A stretch of 64,000 bases of DNA from Desulfurococcales archaeon (GTDB taxonomy: Archaea; Thermoproteota; Thermoprotei_A; Sulfolobales; Acidilobaceae), in contig WAOT01000058.1 in assembly GCA_015521115.1 (NCBI GenBank), forward strand, positions 1 to 64,000, in the 5' to 3' direction. Below are positions 52,238 through 61,023 of this stretch, in pieces (within the stretch, counting starts at the first letter, position 1; each line of letters opens with the position of its first letter). A program made the translations under genes and the position numbers. The notes beneath the pieces were generated by a model. That model was not told the DNA's origin, ran no database searches, and saw only the letters and a list, made by a program, of their open reading frames with translations.

Positions 52238-53149
52238 GTGTTTAGGGTCGTCCTCCACGACCCCGCGGTCGAGAAGATCCTTGACCCTATTGCTCTAATA
52301 GAGGATATAAGGGTCACCCTAACCTCCGACGCCGCGGAGGCCCCCAGGCACGGTGTTAGCCTCGGGGACACATGGTACGCCTCCATGACGAGCATGGGGC
52401 TAGGGCTCATAACGACGAAGATGGTCGGGGTATACCTGAGGAACCCCACTATAGGCCTCCCCCTAGTTAGGAGTATATCAGCAGTCTACCACCAGGACAC
52501 TGGAGAGCCCCTAATACTCTATGAGGCGAACAAGGCTACAGCCTACAGGACTGCCGCAGCGACAGCCCTAGCACTCCAACTCCTAGGAGCTAGAGAGGGA
52601 GGTATCTTGGGGATCATCGGAGCTGGGGTACAGGGCAGGCACCACGGCCTCCTCCTCAAGGAAGTGTTCAAGCCGCGCATAGTCCTAGTGGCTAGTAGGA
52701 CGAGGGAGAAGGCGGAATCCCTAGCAAGAGAGCTCGGTGGTAGAGCTGTAGAGAGGAGGGAACTGCTATCCGAGGCCGATATTATAGTTTCAGCGACAAC
52801 AAGCACAACCCCAGTCGTTGAGGGGGCCCTCCTCAGACCGGGTGCTATAGTTGCAAGCGTGGGAGCCCCTAGCCCTGTACGGGAGCTCGACGAGGAGACT
52901 GGGAAGAGGGGGGTTTGCCTCCTGGCGGACACGAGGGAGGGGGTTCTAAGGGAGTCCGAGGACTATCGGGGCTTCGTGAGGGTGGTTGACCTGGCGGAAG
53001 CCTTGAAGGGTGAAGAGTGTAGGGCGGGGGAGGTTAAGGTGTATAAGAGTGTTGGGAGAAGCCTTTTCGACCACGCTGTTAGCGTGCAGCTAGTAAGGAA
53101 GCTCTTCAACTACGACCCCTATAAGCACGTAAAGAGGGTTGAGGGCTAG
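52238..53149 (+). CDS. Ornithine cyclodeaminase/mu-crystallin family dehydrogenase
   Basis: About 303 residues. NAD(P)-dependent family that includes ornithine cyclodeaminase, alanine dehydrogenase of archaeal type and pyrroline reductases. Conserved ITTKMVGVYLRNP with substrate Lys, YEANKATAYRTAAATALA with substrate Arg, Rossmann loop LGIIGAGVQGRHHGLLL, IVSATTSTTPVVEG and GAPSPVRELDEE. Substrate cannot be assigned. GTG 52238 with GGTGGGTG upstream is preferred to ATG 52193. It is divergent from the CARF gene and its end overlaps the convergent gene by 4 bases. Confidence 0.85.
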   Translation: MFRVVLHDPAVEKILDPIALIEDIRVTLTSDAAEAPRHGVSLGDTWYASMTSMGLGLITTKMVGVYLRNPTIGLPLVRSISAVYHQDTGEPLILYEANKATAYRTAAATALALQLLGAREGGILGIIGAGVQGRHHGLLLKEVFKPRIVLVASRTREKAESLARELGGRAVERRELLSEADIIVSATTSTTPVVEGALLRPGAIVASVGAPSPVRELDEETGKRGVCLLADTREGVLRESEDYRGFVRVVDLAEALKGEECRAGEVKVYKSVGRSLFDHAVSVQLVRKLFNYDPYKHVKRVEG

Positions 53150-53784
53150 GCGAGGTGGACAGACGAGCCTACAGTGTTAACTGACACCCTGAACCTGTAC
53201 CTAGCCCCCACGGCATCCCTCTTAGCCTCCTCCACACTGACGGACGAGAGCCTCCCTCGCCTCTCAACCGTGTAGGAGCTGCTGGGCGGTGTCTCGACCT
53301 TCACGCTAGAGCCCCTGCCCGTGATCTCGAGCCAGTACTCACCCTCTTCGACAGGCTCTATGACGATCTTGACCGCTGAAGAGGTCGCATCAATATATGC
53401 ACCCCCACCGGGCCTTAGCAGGGCCTCGGCCTTAACAGCTGAGCTAGAGACCTTGAGAGAGATGTACTCGACCGGGATACCACGTTCCACCCTGAGGCTT
53501 GAGGCCTTCCCACTCACGGCTACCGCCCTAGCGGGCCCCCTAATCCTGGCCTCAACACCTACACCCTCAAACTCCGCTACTAACCCCTTCTCCTCGTCCT
53601 GGATAACGCGGAGAACCGCCTTACCCCTCCTCCTCTTACCCTCGGCAACGACCCTGTCCGCATCTACAGGCGTTATCGTTGTGGCTGAGCCCGTGAGCTT
53701 GGCAACGAGCAGAACCTCCCCCTCAACGGGGGCCTCCAAGTGGAACTCCCTCTCCCTGAATATGGGTATACGTGACAGCACCAC
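53146..53784 (-). CDS. Beta-repeat protein of unknown function
   Basis: 212 residues with short alternating strands and frequent SSAVK/SSVKV/SSVSV repeats (about residues 95-212), suggesting a beta-helix or stacked-strand fold of the DUF4097/adhesin type. No signal peptide, so probably cytoplasmic. ATG-type start at 53784. It is the last gene of a tight minus-strand cluster (53146-54917). Function unknown. Confidence 0.6.
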   Translation of the reverse strand: MVLSRIPIFREREFHLEAPVEGEVLLVAKLTGSATTITPVDADRVVAEGKRRRGKAVLRVIQDEEKGLVAEFEGVGVEARIRGPARAVAVSGKASSLRVERGIPVEYISLKVSSSAVKAEALLRPGGGAYIDATSSAVKIVIEPVEEGEYWLEITGRGSSVKVETPPSSSYTVERRGRLSSVSVEEAKRDAVGARYRFRVSVNTVGSSVHLA

Positions 53785-53804
53785 ACACCACCCCTAGGGC
53801 GTCT

Positions 53805-54062
53805 TTAACGCCTCCTGCGGGCTGCCTTCAACGCCTCCCTCACGGTGGGGAGGCGGAGCTCCCTGAGCTTCTCCCGGTATTCACGGGAAAGATCCTCCCT
53901 TAGATCCCTTGGGAGCCCCCGGAGGCGGGCCTGGAAGCCCTTCATAGACTTCCTCCTCCACTTCCAGAGGTATACCCTTATCCATAGGTATAGCTTGACT
54001 GCTGATGCGGTGAGGGTTACGAGCTTAATGAGGGCCAAAAGCTTCTTCTTGGTCGACGTCAA
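53805..54062 (-). CDS. Small basic protein with one membrane helix
   Basis: 85 residues: a hydrophobic helix (about 8-32, LLALIKLVTLTASAVKLYLWIRVYLW) and a highly basic, helical cytoplasmic tail rich in Arg and Lys ending in ARRRR. It overlaps the end of the winged-helix gene by 38 bases, so it is translated from the same message. Unrecognised. Confidence 0.55.
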   Translation of the reverse strand: MTSTKKKLLALIKLVTLTASAVKLYLWIRVYLWKWRRKSMKGFQARLRGLPRDLREDLSREYREKLRELRLPTVREALKAARRRR

Positions 54063-54468
54063 GGTATATCACCATCCTCCTCCCCCTCCTCTCAACCCTT
54101 ACAACACCTGCCTCCTCCAGCATCCTCAGTCTAGACCTTATCGCAGCCCTAGAGGCCGAGCCCCTTAGCTTCCTGACCTCCCGCTCAAGCCCCCTTAGGC
54201 TTAGGGGGCCGTTGGCGGCTAACGCCTCAACTATCGCCCTAGTAACCTCATCCTCCCTATCCTCAAGTCCAAGCCTTGAGAGGGCCCTTAAGGCCCTGCG
54301 CGATGCCGCCACAGCCTCCTCTATGGGCTTGGCGAAGGCTATTGCGAGGCTGACAGCGAGCCTAGCCTCTGAGCCTGCGCCTAGGGTCGCCTCCTCGAGC
54401 CTCTTGAGTATTTTTAATACGTCCTCTAGCAGTCTCTCGATTTTTTCGAGCCTCTCATCGAGACCCAT
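54025..54468 (-). CDS. Winged-helix protein with N-terminal coiled coil
   Basis: 147 residues. Residues 1-30 form a coiled coil (ERLEKIERLLEDVLKILKRLEE), about 30-75 an Ala-rich helical segment, and about 85-140 a winged helix (AIVEALAANGPLSLRGLEREV...AAIRSRLRMLEEAGVVRVERRGRRMVIYL). Likely a DNA-binding regulator of its own cluster. ATG start at 54468. Specific targets unknown. Confidence 0.7.
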   Translation of the reverse strand: MGLDERLEKIERLLEDVLKILKRLEEATLGAGSEARLAVSLAIAFAKPIEEAVAASRRALRALSRLGLEDREDEVTRAIVEALAANGPLSLRGLEREVRKLRGSASRAAIRSRLRMLEEAGVVRVERRGRRMVIYLDVDQEEAFGPH

Positions 54469-54497
54469 ACCTCAGACCCGCCTCGGGGGCTGAAAGG

Positions 54498-54917
54498 TTA
54501 CTCCTCCTTCTCCTCCTCTCCCTCCTTTTCCTCCTCGATGATCTCCTTCTTCACGAACTCCTTGATCAGCCCTGCCAGGTCTAGCATTGAGATCCTCTTC
54601 CTGAAGAACTCCCTGGTCATCTCAGCCGCAAGGTCTTGGGGCATACCGGCATCTACTAGGCTCTTGTAGAAGGCAGCGACCTCCGCACCCAGCCTCTCGC
54701 CCTCAATAGTCTTTAGGACAGTGTTCAGCAACTTCTCCAGAGGCTCGCTCAGGCTCTTAATGAAGGCTGAGACAGCGTCAAGTATCTCCTTAATATCCTC
54801 CTGCCCGCCAGCCTTAGACGCCTCAAGCTCCACAAGCACCTTCCTAGCCTCCTCCCTCTTCTCCTCCCCAGACACCATAGACCACCTCACGACCATGATA
54901 ATAGCATCGTAGACCAC
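54498..54917 (-). CDS. Helical hypothetical protein with acidic tail
   Basis: 139 residues, almost all helix: a central ILDAVSAFIKSLSEPLEKLLNTVLKTI, then AGMPQDLAAEMTREFFRKRISML, and a tail of Glu and Lys. First gene of the cluster; the real start may be ATG 54894 or 54879 rather than 54917. The upstream spacer (54918-55044) is shared with the divergent acidic-protein gene. The 113-residue plus-strand gene at 56531 is of similar helical character. Unknown function. Confidence 0.55.
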   Translation of the reverse strand: MVYDAIIMVVRWSMVSGEEKREEARKVLVELEASKAGGQEDIKEILDAVSAFIKSLSEPLEKLLNTVLKTIEGERLGAEVAAFYKSLVDAGMPQDLAAEMTREFFRKRISMLDLAGLIKEFVKKEIIEEEKEGEEEKEE

Positions 54918-55044
54918 AACTTTACACTTTTACCACGGAAATGAACCACAAGTGAACCACTTACACCTAAGAAAACCCAGCACACCACACTCAGGCGGGG
55001 AGGTAGTGATCAGAGCTTTATGATAATACCCGTCTAAACAACAC

Positions 55045-55602
55045 ATGGGGGCTACCCGGATGAGATCAGAAGATCCCGACGAGGAGGCGCCAGACGAGGA
55101 TCTCCCCGAGGAGGAATTAGAAGACGAGTGGGAGGACGACCTACCACCAGGAGTGGACGTCTTCGATCTCCTAGGCATAGACGAGATGGAGTACCTGAGT
55201 GAAGCCCTAGAAGGCATCCCACTCCCGAGGAGACCACCCTCAAGGGAGAGCTTCAAAGCTCTCGAATCAACATTCACATCCCTAGCGGCACTAGACTGCC
55301 ACCCCGTAAGCCTCTACGAGGAAGACCTTGGAGACAAGTACTTTTACAGGGCAACCCTCCGATGCGAGCTACAAGACGCAATCTGGATATCACCCAGCGG
55401 GGCAGTAGAAGTTTTCTCCAACGAGGACAACGGTGGCAACATAGAGGCCATATACTACTACCTAAACTGGGACATGATAGCACGCTACCACTACAAGCTG
55501 TCAAGAGTTAGACCTTTGATAGAAGACTTAGAAGACGAATTATCGAGTTACACCCTCGAAGTCACCATTGAGGTCTTAGAGCAGAGCGAGGAAAAGCAAT
55601 AG
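55045..55602 (+). CDS. Acidic hypothetical protein, 185 aa
   Basis: The first 55 residues are extremely acidic (DPDEEAPDEDLPEEELEDEWEDD, shown here only as composition: Asp/Glu dominate) and likely disordered. The rest is a compact alpha/beta domain with ALDCHPVSLYEEDLGDKYFYRATLRC and aromatic strands YYYLNWDMIARYHYKL. The two cysteines could pair or bind metal. ATG 55045, or ATG 55060 after GGGGGC. No family recognised. Confidence 0.55.
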   Translation: MGATRMRSEDPDEEAPDEDLPEEELEDEWEDDLPPGVDVFDLLGIDEMEYLSEALEGIPLPRRPPSRESFKALESTFTSLAALDCHPVSLYEEDLGDKYFYRATLRCELQDAIWISPSGAVEVFSNEDNGGNIEAIYYYLNWDMIARYHYKLSRVRPLIEDLEDELSSYTLEVTIEVLEQSEEKQ

Positions 55603-55685
55603 GCTTCTAAATGCTTGGAAACAGCTCCACTAAATACTACCCATATTTAGACTAACATAATACCTCATCCCGCCGGTGTGAGGTA

Positions 55686-56471
55686 TTGGCTCTATCGGGC
55701 GTTGAGCTAGTACTGCTCTCTGTAGGGTTGGGGATTGGTGCAGGGTTCTTAGCTACGCTTCTGGGGATTGGTGGGGGTGCGGTTATTGTACCCCTTCTGG
55801 TGATGGCTGGAGTAGATATTAAGGTCGCTGCTCCTGCGAGCCTCGTCGCCATTTTGGGTACCAGTAGTGGGGGTTTACGCTATCTTCACGGTAAGGGGCT
55901 AGTAGATGTGAGGGTAGCCCTTATACTGGAGACTGCGACGGCCACGGGCGCTGTGCTGGGTGTTTGGCTCTTCGGCAGGCTTAGGTCGAGCGGGCTCCTC
56001 GCCCTCTTCTCGCTAGTCCTCTTCTTAAGCGCCATCGGCCTATACTTGAGGGAGAGGAGGGCTGAGAAGGGCGATGGCAGCTACCGCTGGCCCCCGAGCC
56101 CGGTACGTCTAACAACTGCCCTACTAGCATCACTCGGTGCTGGCCTGCTCAGTGCTATGCTGGGGATCGGGGGCGGTGTTATTAAGGTTCCCATACTAGT
56201 CCTCGTCCTCGGCCTCCCGATTAAGATGGCCGTCGCGACGAGCAAGCTCATGGTCGGTATCACCGCCCTCGTGGGTGTTGTAGGGCACACTTTGAAGGGT
56301 AACGTTAACTGGATCCTAGCTATCCCGCTAGCAGTAGGAACCTATACTGGCGCCACAGTTAGTAGCAGGGTTCTCGTGAGGCTCAGGAGCAGGCACCTCT
56401 ACCTCCTCGCCATTGCCTACTATATCGTAACAGCGCTGTACCTCCTCGAGAAGAGCGGCCTCCTAGGATAA
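55686..56471 (+). CDS. TauE/SafE family membrane exporter
   Basis: 261 residues and about eight membrane helices in two inverted halves, each opening with the family repeat: GFLATLLGIGGGAVIVPLL (about 20-38) and GLLSAMLGIGGGVIKVPIL (about 155-173). The family moves sulfite, sulfoacetate or other organosulfur anions across the membrane. TTG start at 55686 following GAGG. Substrate unassigned. Confidence 0.88.
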   Translation: MALSGVELVLLSVGLGIGAGFLATLLGIGGGAVIVPLLVMAGVDIKVAAPASLVAILGTSSGGLRYLHGKGLVDVRVALILETATATGAVLGVWLFGRLRSSGLLALFSLVLFLSAIGLYLRERRAEKGDGSYRWPPSPVRLTTALLASLGAGLLSAMLGIGGGVIKVPILVLVLGLPIKMAVATSKLMVGITALVGVVGHTLKGNVNWILAIPLAVGTYTGATVSSRVLVRLRSRHLYLLAIAYYIVTALYLLEKSGLLG

Positions 56472-56530
56472 GTAACCGGTAATAACCTCGAACGCCCCAT
56501 CGATCTCCTCTCGAAGGCCTCCGGTAGGGG

Positions 56531-56872
56531 ATGCGGTTGCCGACTCCGTATGCCAGGGAGAGGTTCAGAGGCCTCATTAAGGCCATAGCGGATATGTTCA
56601 GGGCTAGTGAGGAGGTCGCTAAGACTATTGAGGATACGGCGATCAAGCCCGTCGTTGAGCCCCTAGACAGCGCGCTAAAAGAGCTTATCCTACGCGAGTA
56701 CATCTACAGGCTACAACCCCCGCCCCAGCCCACGTTGGAGCAGATGGAGGCAGAACTTGTTAAGACGCTCTGTGGGGAGAAGACGGTAAACCTCTACGAC
56801 TGCCTGAACAAGGTAGTGGCGGGTAAGGGTACGCCAAGGGATAATGAGAGGAGTAGTGAGGGCGGCGCTTAG
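56531..56872 (+). CDS. Helical hypothetical protein, 113 aa
   Basis: Helical N-terminal 55 residues (FRGLIKAIADMFRASEEVAKTIEDTAIKPVVEPL, reported in part), a Pro-rich linker RLQPPPQPTLEQ, then a short helix with two cysteines. ATG 56531, or TTG 56537 after GGTAGGGG. It follows the exporter gene by 59 bases on the same strand. No family recognised. Confidence 0.5.
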   Translation: MRLPTPYARERFRGLIKAIADMFRASEEVAKTIEDTAIKPVVEPLDSALKELILREYIYRLQPPPQPTLEQMEAELVKTLCGEKTVNLYDCLNKVVAGKGTPRDNERSSEGGA

Positions 56873-56922
56873 AACCGTGTAAACCCTCGAGCCCGTCATG
56901 CCCGCCTCTCAGAGTGCCGGCT

Positions 56923-56934
56923 ATATATCCTATG
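56923..56934 (+). promoter_or_regulatory. TATA-like element before the ClC gene
   Basis: GGCTATATATCC about 120 bases upstream of the ClC start at 57052. It implies a leader of roughly 95 bases if used. GGGGAGG near 57037-57043 is the ribosome site. Confidence 0.35.
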
Positions 56935-57051
56935 ATCCCTTATGTAATGTCGCCACGTGCTCCCAAAGGTTTTCATCCTCAATCAGATCCCAAGAGAACA
57001 CGATGACGAGGAAAGCCGAGGACATGAGCTGAGAGGGGAGGCGTCCGGCTA

Positions 57052-58797
57052 ATGGCTAACAAGCCTCCGAGCAAACCGCACACAGCTAGGAGGCATGTAA
57101 TCATTGACGCACTGGCAATTATTGTTGGGGTAGCTGGAGGCCTCGGTGCCGTTATTTTCAGGCTGTTCATAAAGTTCTTCCACAAAGTATTCTTTGAGTA
57201 CATCTACCCCTTAATTGACGGGCCGAAGATAGGTGGGGTTAGTGTAGGTCTCATGCTCCTACCCCTACTAGGAGGGCTGATAGTGGGGCCAGTTGTCTAC
57301 CTAGTAGCCCCAGAGACGAAGGGGCACGGGGTTCCAGAGGTTCTAGAGGCCATCATAATGAGGGCAGGCAGGATAAGGTCTAGGGTCGCGGCCGTGAAAA
57401 TCATAGTCTCCAGCATAACAATCGGCAGCGGCGGGAGCGCCGGCAGGGAGGGGCCTATCGCCCAGATAGGTGCGAGCATAGCCTCCATAACAGCAAGACT
57501 AGTCAAGCTCGACCTCTATGACATGAGGCTACTGGTTGCTTGCGGACTGGGGGCTGGGATAGCGGGAACCTTCAACGCACCACTAGGTGGGGCACTCTTC
57601 GCGGGTGAAGTCCTCCTCAGGGGGTTCGGCTTATACGATGCTATCCCCCTAATCCTCTCAGCAGTGATAGGGGCGGGGACGGCCTCAATATTCCTGGGGC
57701 AGAGGCCCAGCTTCCTAATACCCCGCACACCTGCATGGACACCTGCCGACCTCCCACTATACCTTCTCCATGGCGCTGTGATGGGTGTCATAGCATTCCT
57801 ATGGGTCAGACTATTCTACGCAATAGAGGATCTCTTCGACCACCTAAAAATACCCAGCCCCCTAAAGCCCGCCCTAGGGGGTCTCGGAGCGGGGTTACTT
57901 ATGGCGTTCTTCCCCACCTACGGTGTTGGTGGCGTGGGATATGAGGGCGTGGAGGCAGCCCTTCTAGGCATGATCCCCGCAATGCTAATGCTCCTCCTTG
58001 GAGTCAGTAAGATGCTGGCAACCTCCTTTACCATTGGGAGTGGTGGGAGCGGCGGAGTCTTCGCCCCCAGCCTCTATATTGGGGCGATGCTGGGCGGGGC
58101 CCTCGCTACACTGTATTACAGGATAGTGCCGCCCGGCCTCCTTGGGGATCCACTGGGGTACCAGCTCGCAGGGATGGCTGCCCTCTTCGCCGGCGCCGCC
58201 CAGGCCCCCCTGAACGTTATAATAATGATACCGGAGATGTCGGGGAGCTACACCCTAATACCACCAATAATGGCGAGTGCCGGCATGAGCTTCACTGTCG
58301 CATACCTCCTGCTAAACGGCCGGTCTATCTATACGATAAAGCTCCTCCGTAGGGGTCTGAGGATTAGGGCGTTCTCAAGCTACATCCTAGACCTTGTGAA
58401 CGTGGGGGACGTGATGACGGAGCGGGTAGTAACAATACCTTCTGACGCTCCATTCCAGTTCGTTGAGACAATATTCGAGGAGAACATTTACGGCGGCTAC
58501 CCAGTGATAGACAGGAAGACGGGCAAGGTTATAGGGATAATAACCCGGGGCGACCTCGAAAAGGCACGCCGACACCTGCCAGAGGAGACTAGGAGGCTCC
58601 TCACCGCTAGGGATATCGGCAGTAAGAACCTAGTAGTGGCTAGGCCGGATATGACTGTGAGAGAGGCCTACGAGCTCATGCTGAAATACAACATTAGTAG
58701 GTTACCGGTAGTGGACGAGGAGGGCAGGCTGATCGGCATAATAACGATGAGGGACGTGCTAAGGGCATACGAGATCGTGACGAGCCAGGAGGCATAG
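57052..58797 (+). CDS. ClC-family chloride channel/antiporter with CBS pair
   Basis: 581 residues. About ten to eleven membrane helices (residues 15-430) carry ClC motifs: GSGGSAGREGPIAQIG (about 125-140, with the gating Glu), NAPLGGALFAGE (about 180) and GSGGSGGVFAPSLYIGAMLGG (about 327-347). The C-terminal cytoplasmic part has two CBS domains (VGDVMTERVVTIP..., GSKNLVVARPDMTVREAYELM..., split), which sense nucleotides. Transports chloride or similar anions, probably coupled to protons. ATG start after GGGGAGG. Confidence 0.92.
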   Translation: MANKPPSKPHTARRHVIIDALAIIVGVAGGLGAVIFRLFIKFFHKVFFEYIYPLIDGPKIGGVSVGLMLLPLLGGLIVGPVVYLVAPETKGHGVPEVLEAIIMRAGRIRSRVAAVKIIVSSITIGSGGSAGREGPIAQIGASIASITARLVKLDLYDMRLLVACGLGAGIAGTFNAPLGGALFAGEVLLRGFGLYDAIPLILSAVIGAGTASIFLGQRPSFLIPRTPAWTPADLPLYLLHGAVMGVIAFLWVRLFYAIEDLFDHLKIPSPLKPALGGLGAGLLMAFFPTYGVGGVGYEGVEAALLGMIPAMLMLLLGVSKMLATSFTIGSGGSGGVFAPSLYIGAMLGGALATLYYRIVPPGLLGDPLGYQLAGMAALFAGAAQAPLNVIIMIPEMSGSYTLIPPIMASAGMSFTVAYLLLNGRSIYTIKLLRRGLRIRAFSSYILDLVNVGDVMTERVVTIPSDAPFQFVETIFEENIYGGYPVIDRKTGKVIGIITRGDLEKARRHLPEETRRLLTARDIGSKNLVVARPDMTVREAYELMLKYNISRLPVVDEEGRLIGIITMRDVLRAYEIVTSQEA

Positions 58798-58802
58798 ACC
58801 TT

Positions 58803-59132
58803 CTAGAGGCACTCTCCACCGATCTCCCTGTAGAGCTCTGCCCTCTCAGGCGTTGTCGGCCAGTTGATATCGAGAACCCTAGCCACGCCATAAGGTGACT
58901 TGGCCCAGTGGGCTTTTCCTGGGGGTATGTACATGTACTCGCCTGCTGATAAGATCTTCTCACCCAACCCCTCGACCCCTAAGACTATGCTACCCTCTAG
59001 GACGACGGTGACCTGGTTGGAGTTGTGGACGTGCCTTGGAACCTCGGCCCCCTCCTCTAGAGTGGTCTCTATAACTACCGCGCCAGCATCACAGTGGACG
59101 GGCCGAGAATGTACCCCCTCCATGACCCTCAA
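58803..59132 (-). CDS. Small cupin-domain protein
   Basis: 109 residues, a single cupin barrel. Metal-site motif 1 is EVPRHVHNSNQVTVVLEGS (His-x-His with Gln in place of a third His/Glu), and motif 2 is AGEYMYIPPGKAHWAKS (final His). Such proteins are sugar isomerases, dioxygenases or ligand sensors; the substrate is not evident. Same strand as and 30 bases downstream of the UbiA gene. Confidence 0.82.
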   Translation of the reverse strand: MRVMEGVHSRPVHCDAGAVVIETTLEEGAEVPRHVHNSNQVTVVLEGSIVLGVEGLGEKILSAGEYMYIPPGKAHWAKSPYGVARVLDINWPTTPERAELYREIGGECL

Positions 59133-59162
59133 AGGCCCCCAACCCCCTCACTGTCTCATAGG

Positions 59163-60071
59163 TCACATGATGTAGTTGAGTATGACGGAGACTATTAGGC
59201 CTATCAGGTAGAGTGTAGCGTACTTCTGCAACACTCCCGCAACCCTTGGGTCAGCATCGGGCGGGGCCTCCCCCTGGTCGAACATGCGTGCTACCTTGTC
59301 GGCGTCGGGCAGGGTTATTAGGGGGAGGGCTGCGGGGATGAGGAGGAACCTGTTGAAGACTGCTGCGGTGAAGGCTGAGGCATAGGCCGCATAGATCAGG
59401 GCCTTGAAGAGCTTCCTGCTCCTGTCGAAGCCTAGGACTACCTCGAGTGTCCTAATACCGGAGGCCTTGTCCACTTCAATGTCCCTTATGTTGTTGGCCG
59501 CCAGTACTGCGACTATCATTAGTGATAGTGGGAGGAGGGCGATGACGGGCAGGATCCCGAGCTCCCCGCACGCCATGTAGTAGGCGCCGAGGGGTATTAG
59601 GGTGCCCCATGCTATGTAAACCCCGACCTCGCCGAGCGCATTATACTTCAATGGTAGAGGCGGGCCCGTGTAGAGGAACGCCACAACGAACCCGATGAGG
59701 CCCAACACTATTGCTAGGGGCCTCGTCGTCAGAGCGGCAAGGCCTGCTAGGAGTAGGCCTATGAGGCCTAGTGAGAGGGCGAAACCGAATGTCGCCTGAG
59801 GGGTCATAATATTATGGACTATCGGGTGAGGCCTATACTCAACAGTCCCGGCACCGGGCCTGTCAATCCCCCTCTTATAGTCAAAGTAGTCGTTGAGGAG
59901 GTTCACCATAGCATGGAGGAGCACGGAACCGGCGGCCGCTACGACAACCATTAGCCAAGAGACCTTCAGACCCTCAAGGAGGGGTAGCAGGGATGCTATC
60001 AAGACAACCATGACCGTGAACGGGAAGCTCCAGGGCCGGGTCGCTAAGAACACCATCTTAGCCTTCCCCAA
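59163..60071 (-). CDS. UbiA-family prenyltransferase, MenA-like
   Basis: 302 residues and about nine membrane helices. The two Asp-rich prenyl-diphosphate motifs are NLLNDYFDYKRGID (about 58-71) and NNIRDIEVDKASG (about 193-205). The pattern resembles MenA (naphthoate polyprenyltransferase) more than geranylgeranylglycerol-phosphate synthases, so menaquinone or a related thermoplasma-type quinone is likely. ATG start at 60071. The cupin gene follows directly. Confidence 0.85.
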   Translation of the reverse strand: MGKAKMVFLATRPWSFPFTVMVVLIASLLPLLEGLKVSWLMVVVAAAGSVLLHAMVNLLNDYFDYKRGIDRPGAGTVEYRPHPIVHNIMTPQATFGFALSLGLIGLLLAGLAALTTRPLAIVLGLIGFVVAFLYTGPPLPLKYNALGEVGVYIAWGTLIPLGAYYMACGELGILPVIALLPLSLMIVAVLAANNIRDIEVDKASGIRTLEVVLGFDRSRKLFKALIYAAYASAFTAAVFNRFLLIPAALPLITLPDADKVARMFDQGEAPPDADPRVAGVLQKYATLYLIGLIVSVILNYIM

Positions 60072-60157
60072 CCCCCGTCACCCCATTATACCCATTCCTA
60101 CCTGAGTTGTGGTGGATCCAGCGCTTAATAGATACTCGCTAGTGCACATATGTAGTA

Positions 60158-60892
60158 GTGCGGGGTTCGAGGTTGGAGGTCTACGTCGGTACTAGCGGGT
60201 GGCTATATGATTGGAACGAGGGCCTCGACCTGGACTGGTACATTAGATATTCAGGCCTAAACGCCGTAGAGCTTAACGCATCATTCTACAGGTTCCCCTT
60301 CCCTAACCAGGTAAAGTCCTGGGCAAGGAAATCGTCTAGAACGGGGCTTAGGTGGGCTGTTAAGGTTCACAGGAGCATAACGCACTACAGGAGGCTGACA
60401 GAGAGGGCCTTAGAAATTTTTGAGAGGTTCCGCAGAGTGATGTCCCCCCTAGAGGAAGCGGGTCTTCTGGACTTCTACCTCTTCCAGATGCCCCCCAACT
60501 TTACACGTAAACAGGCTAACCTTGAGAGAGTGGAGGCCTTCCTCAAGGGCTCCGGGCTAGACCCTTGGAGGATGGCCCTCGAGCTCCGCCACAAGTCATG
60601 GTTCAATAAGGAGACTGTGGAATGGGCGTCAGGGCTGGGGATGACCCTAGTCTCGATAGATGCCCCAATAGCGACCTGGATTGTTTCTAGCAACGGGATA
60701 GTCTACCTTAGGATGCATGGTAGGAGTGACTGGTACGCCCACGACTATACGATCGAAGAGCTGGGCGAGGTAGTGGCTGAGATCAAGGGGCTAAACCCGC
60801 GGAAGGTTTACGTCTTCTTCAATAACGACCACTGGATGCTGGGCAATGCGAGGACAATGCTAAAACTGCTGCAAGAGAAGGCCAATGAGTAG
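60158..60892 (+). CDS. DUF72 (YecE-like) protein
   Basis: 244 residues of the DUF72 TIM-barrel family: VYVGTSGWLYDWNEG, the NAVELNASFYRFP strand, WAVKVHRSITH, FYLFQMPPNFTRK, ALELRHKSWF, YLRMHGRSDWYAHDY and VYVFFNNDHWMLGNARTM. All core motifs are present. Biochemical function of the family is unsettled. GTG start at 60158; TTG 60173 is an alternative. Confidence 0.88.
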   Translation: MRGSRLEVYVGTSGWLYDWNEGLDLDWYIRYSGLNAVELNASFYRFPFPNQVKSWARKSSRTGLRWAVKVHRSITHYRRLTERALEIFERFRRVMSPLEEAGLLDFYLFQMPPNFTRKQANLERVEAFLKGSGLDPWRMALELRHKSWFNKETVEWASGLGMTLVSIDAPIATWIVSSNGIVYLRMHGRSDWYAHDYTIEELGEVVAEIKGLNPRKVYVFFNNDHWMLGNARTMLKLLQEKANE

Positions 60893-61023
60893 TTAAAAAG
60901 TTAAAACATATACAACCAGCCCCTGCCTCTAAATATGGCCGAATATGTACTCCTCCATGCGAGTGGGCGAGATCCCCCTCACTACAAGTCCAGGGGACGA
61001 GCCCCTCGGAGGAATGTAAGAGT

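Noticed and set aside
52126-52449. N-terminal extension of the CARF frame
   Set aside because: It overlaps the divergent cyclodeaminase gene and lacks family similarity; a ribosome site supports a start at 52125.
57003-57032. C/D box small RNA (GATGA ... CTGA)
   Set aside because: Only about 25 bases separate the boxes and no internal D'/C' pair is visible; it overlaps the leader of the ClC gene.
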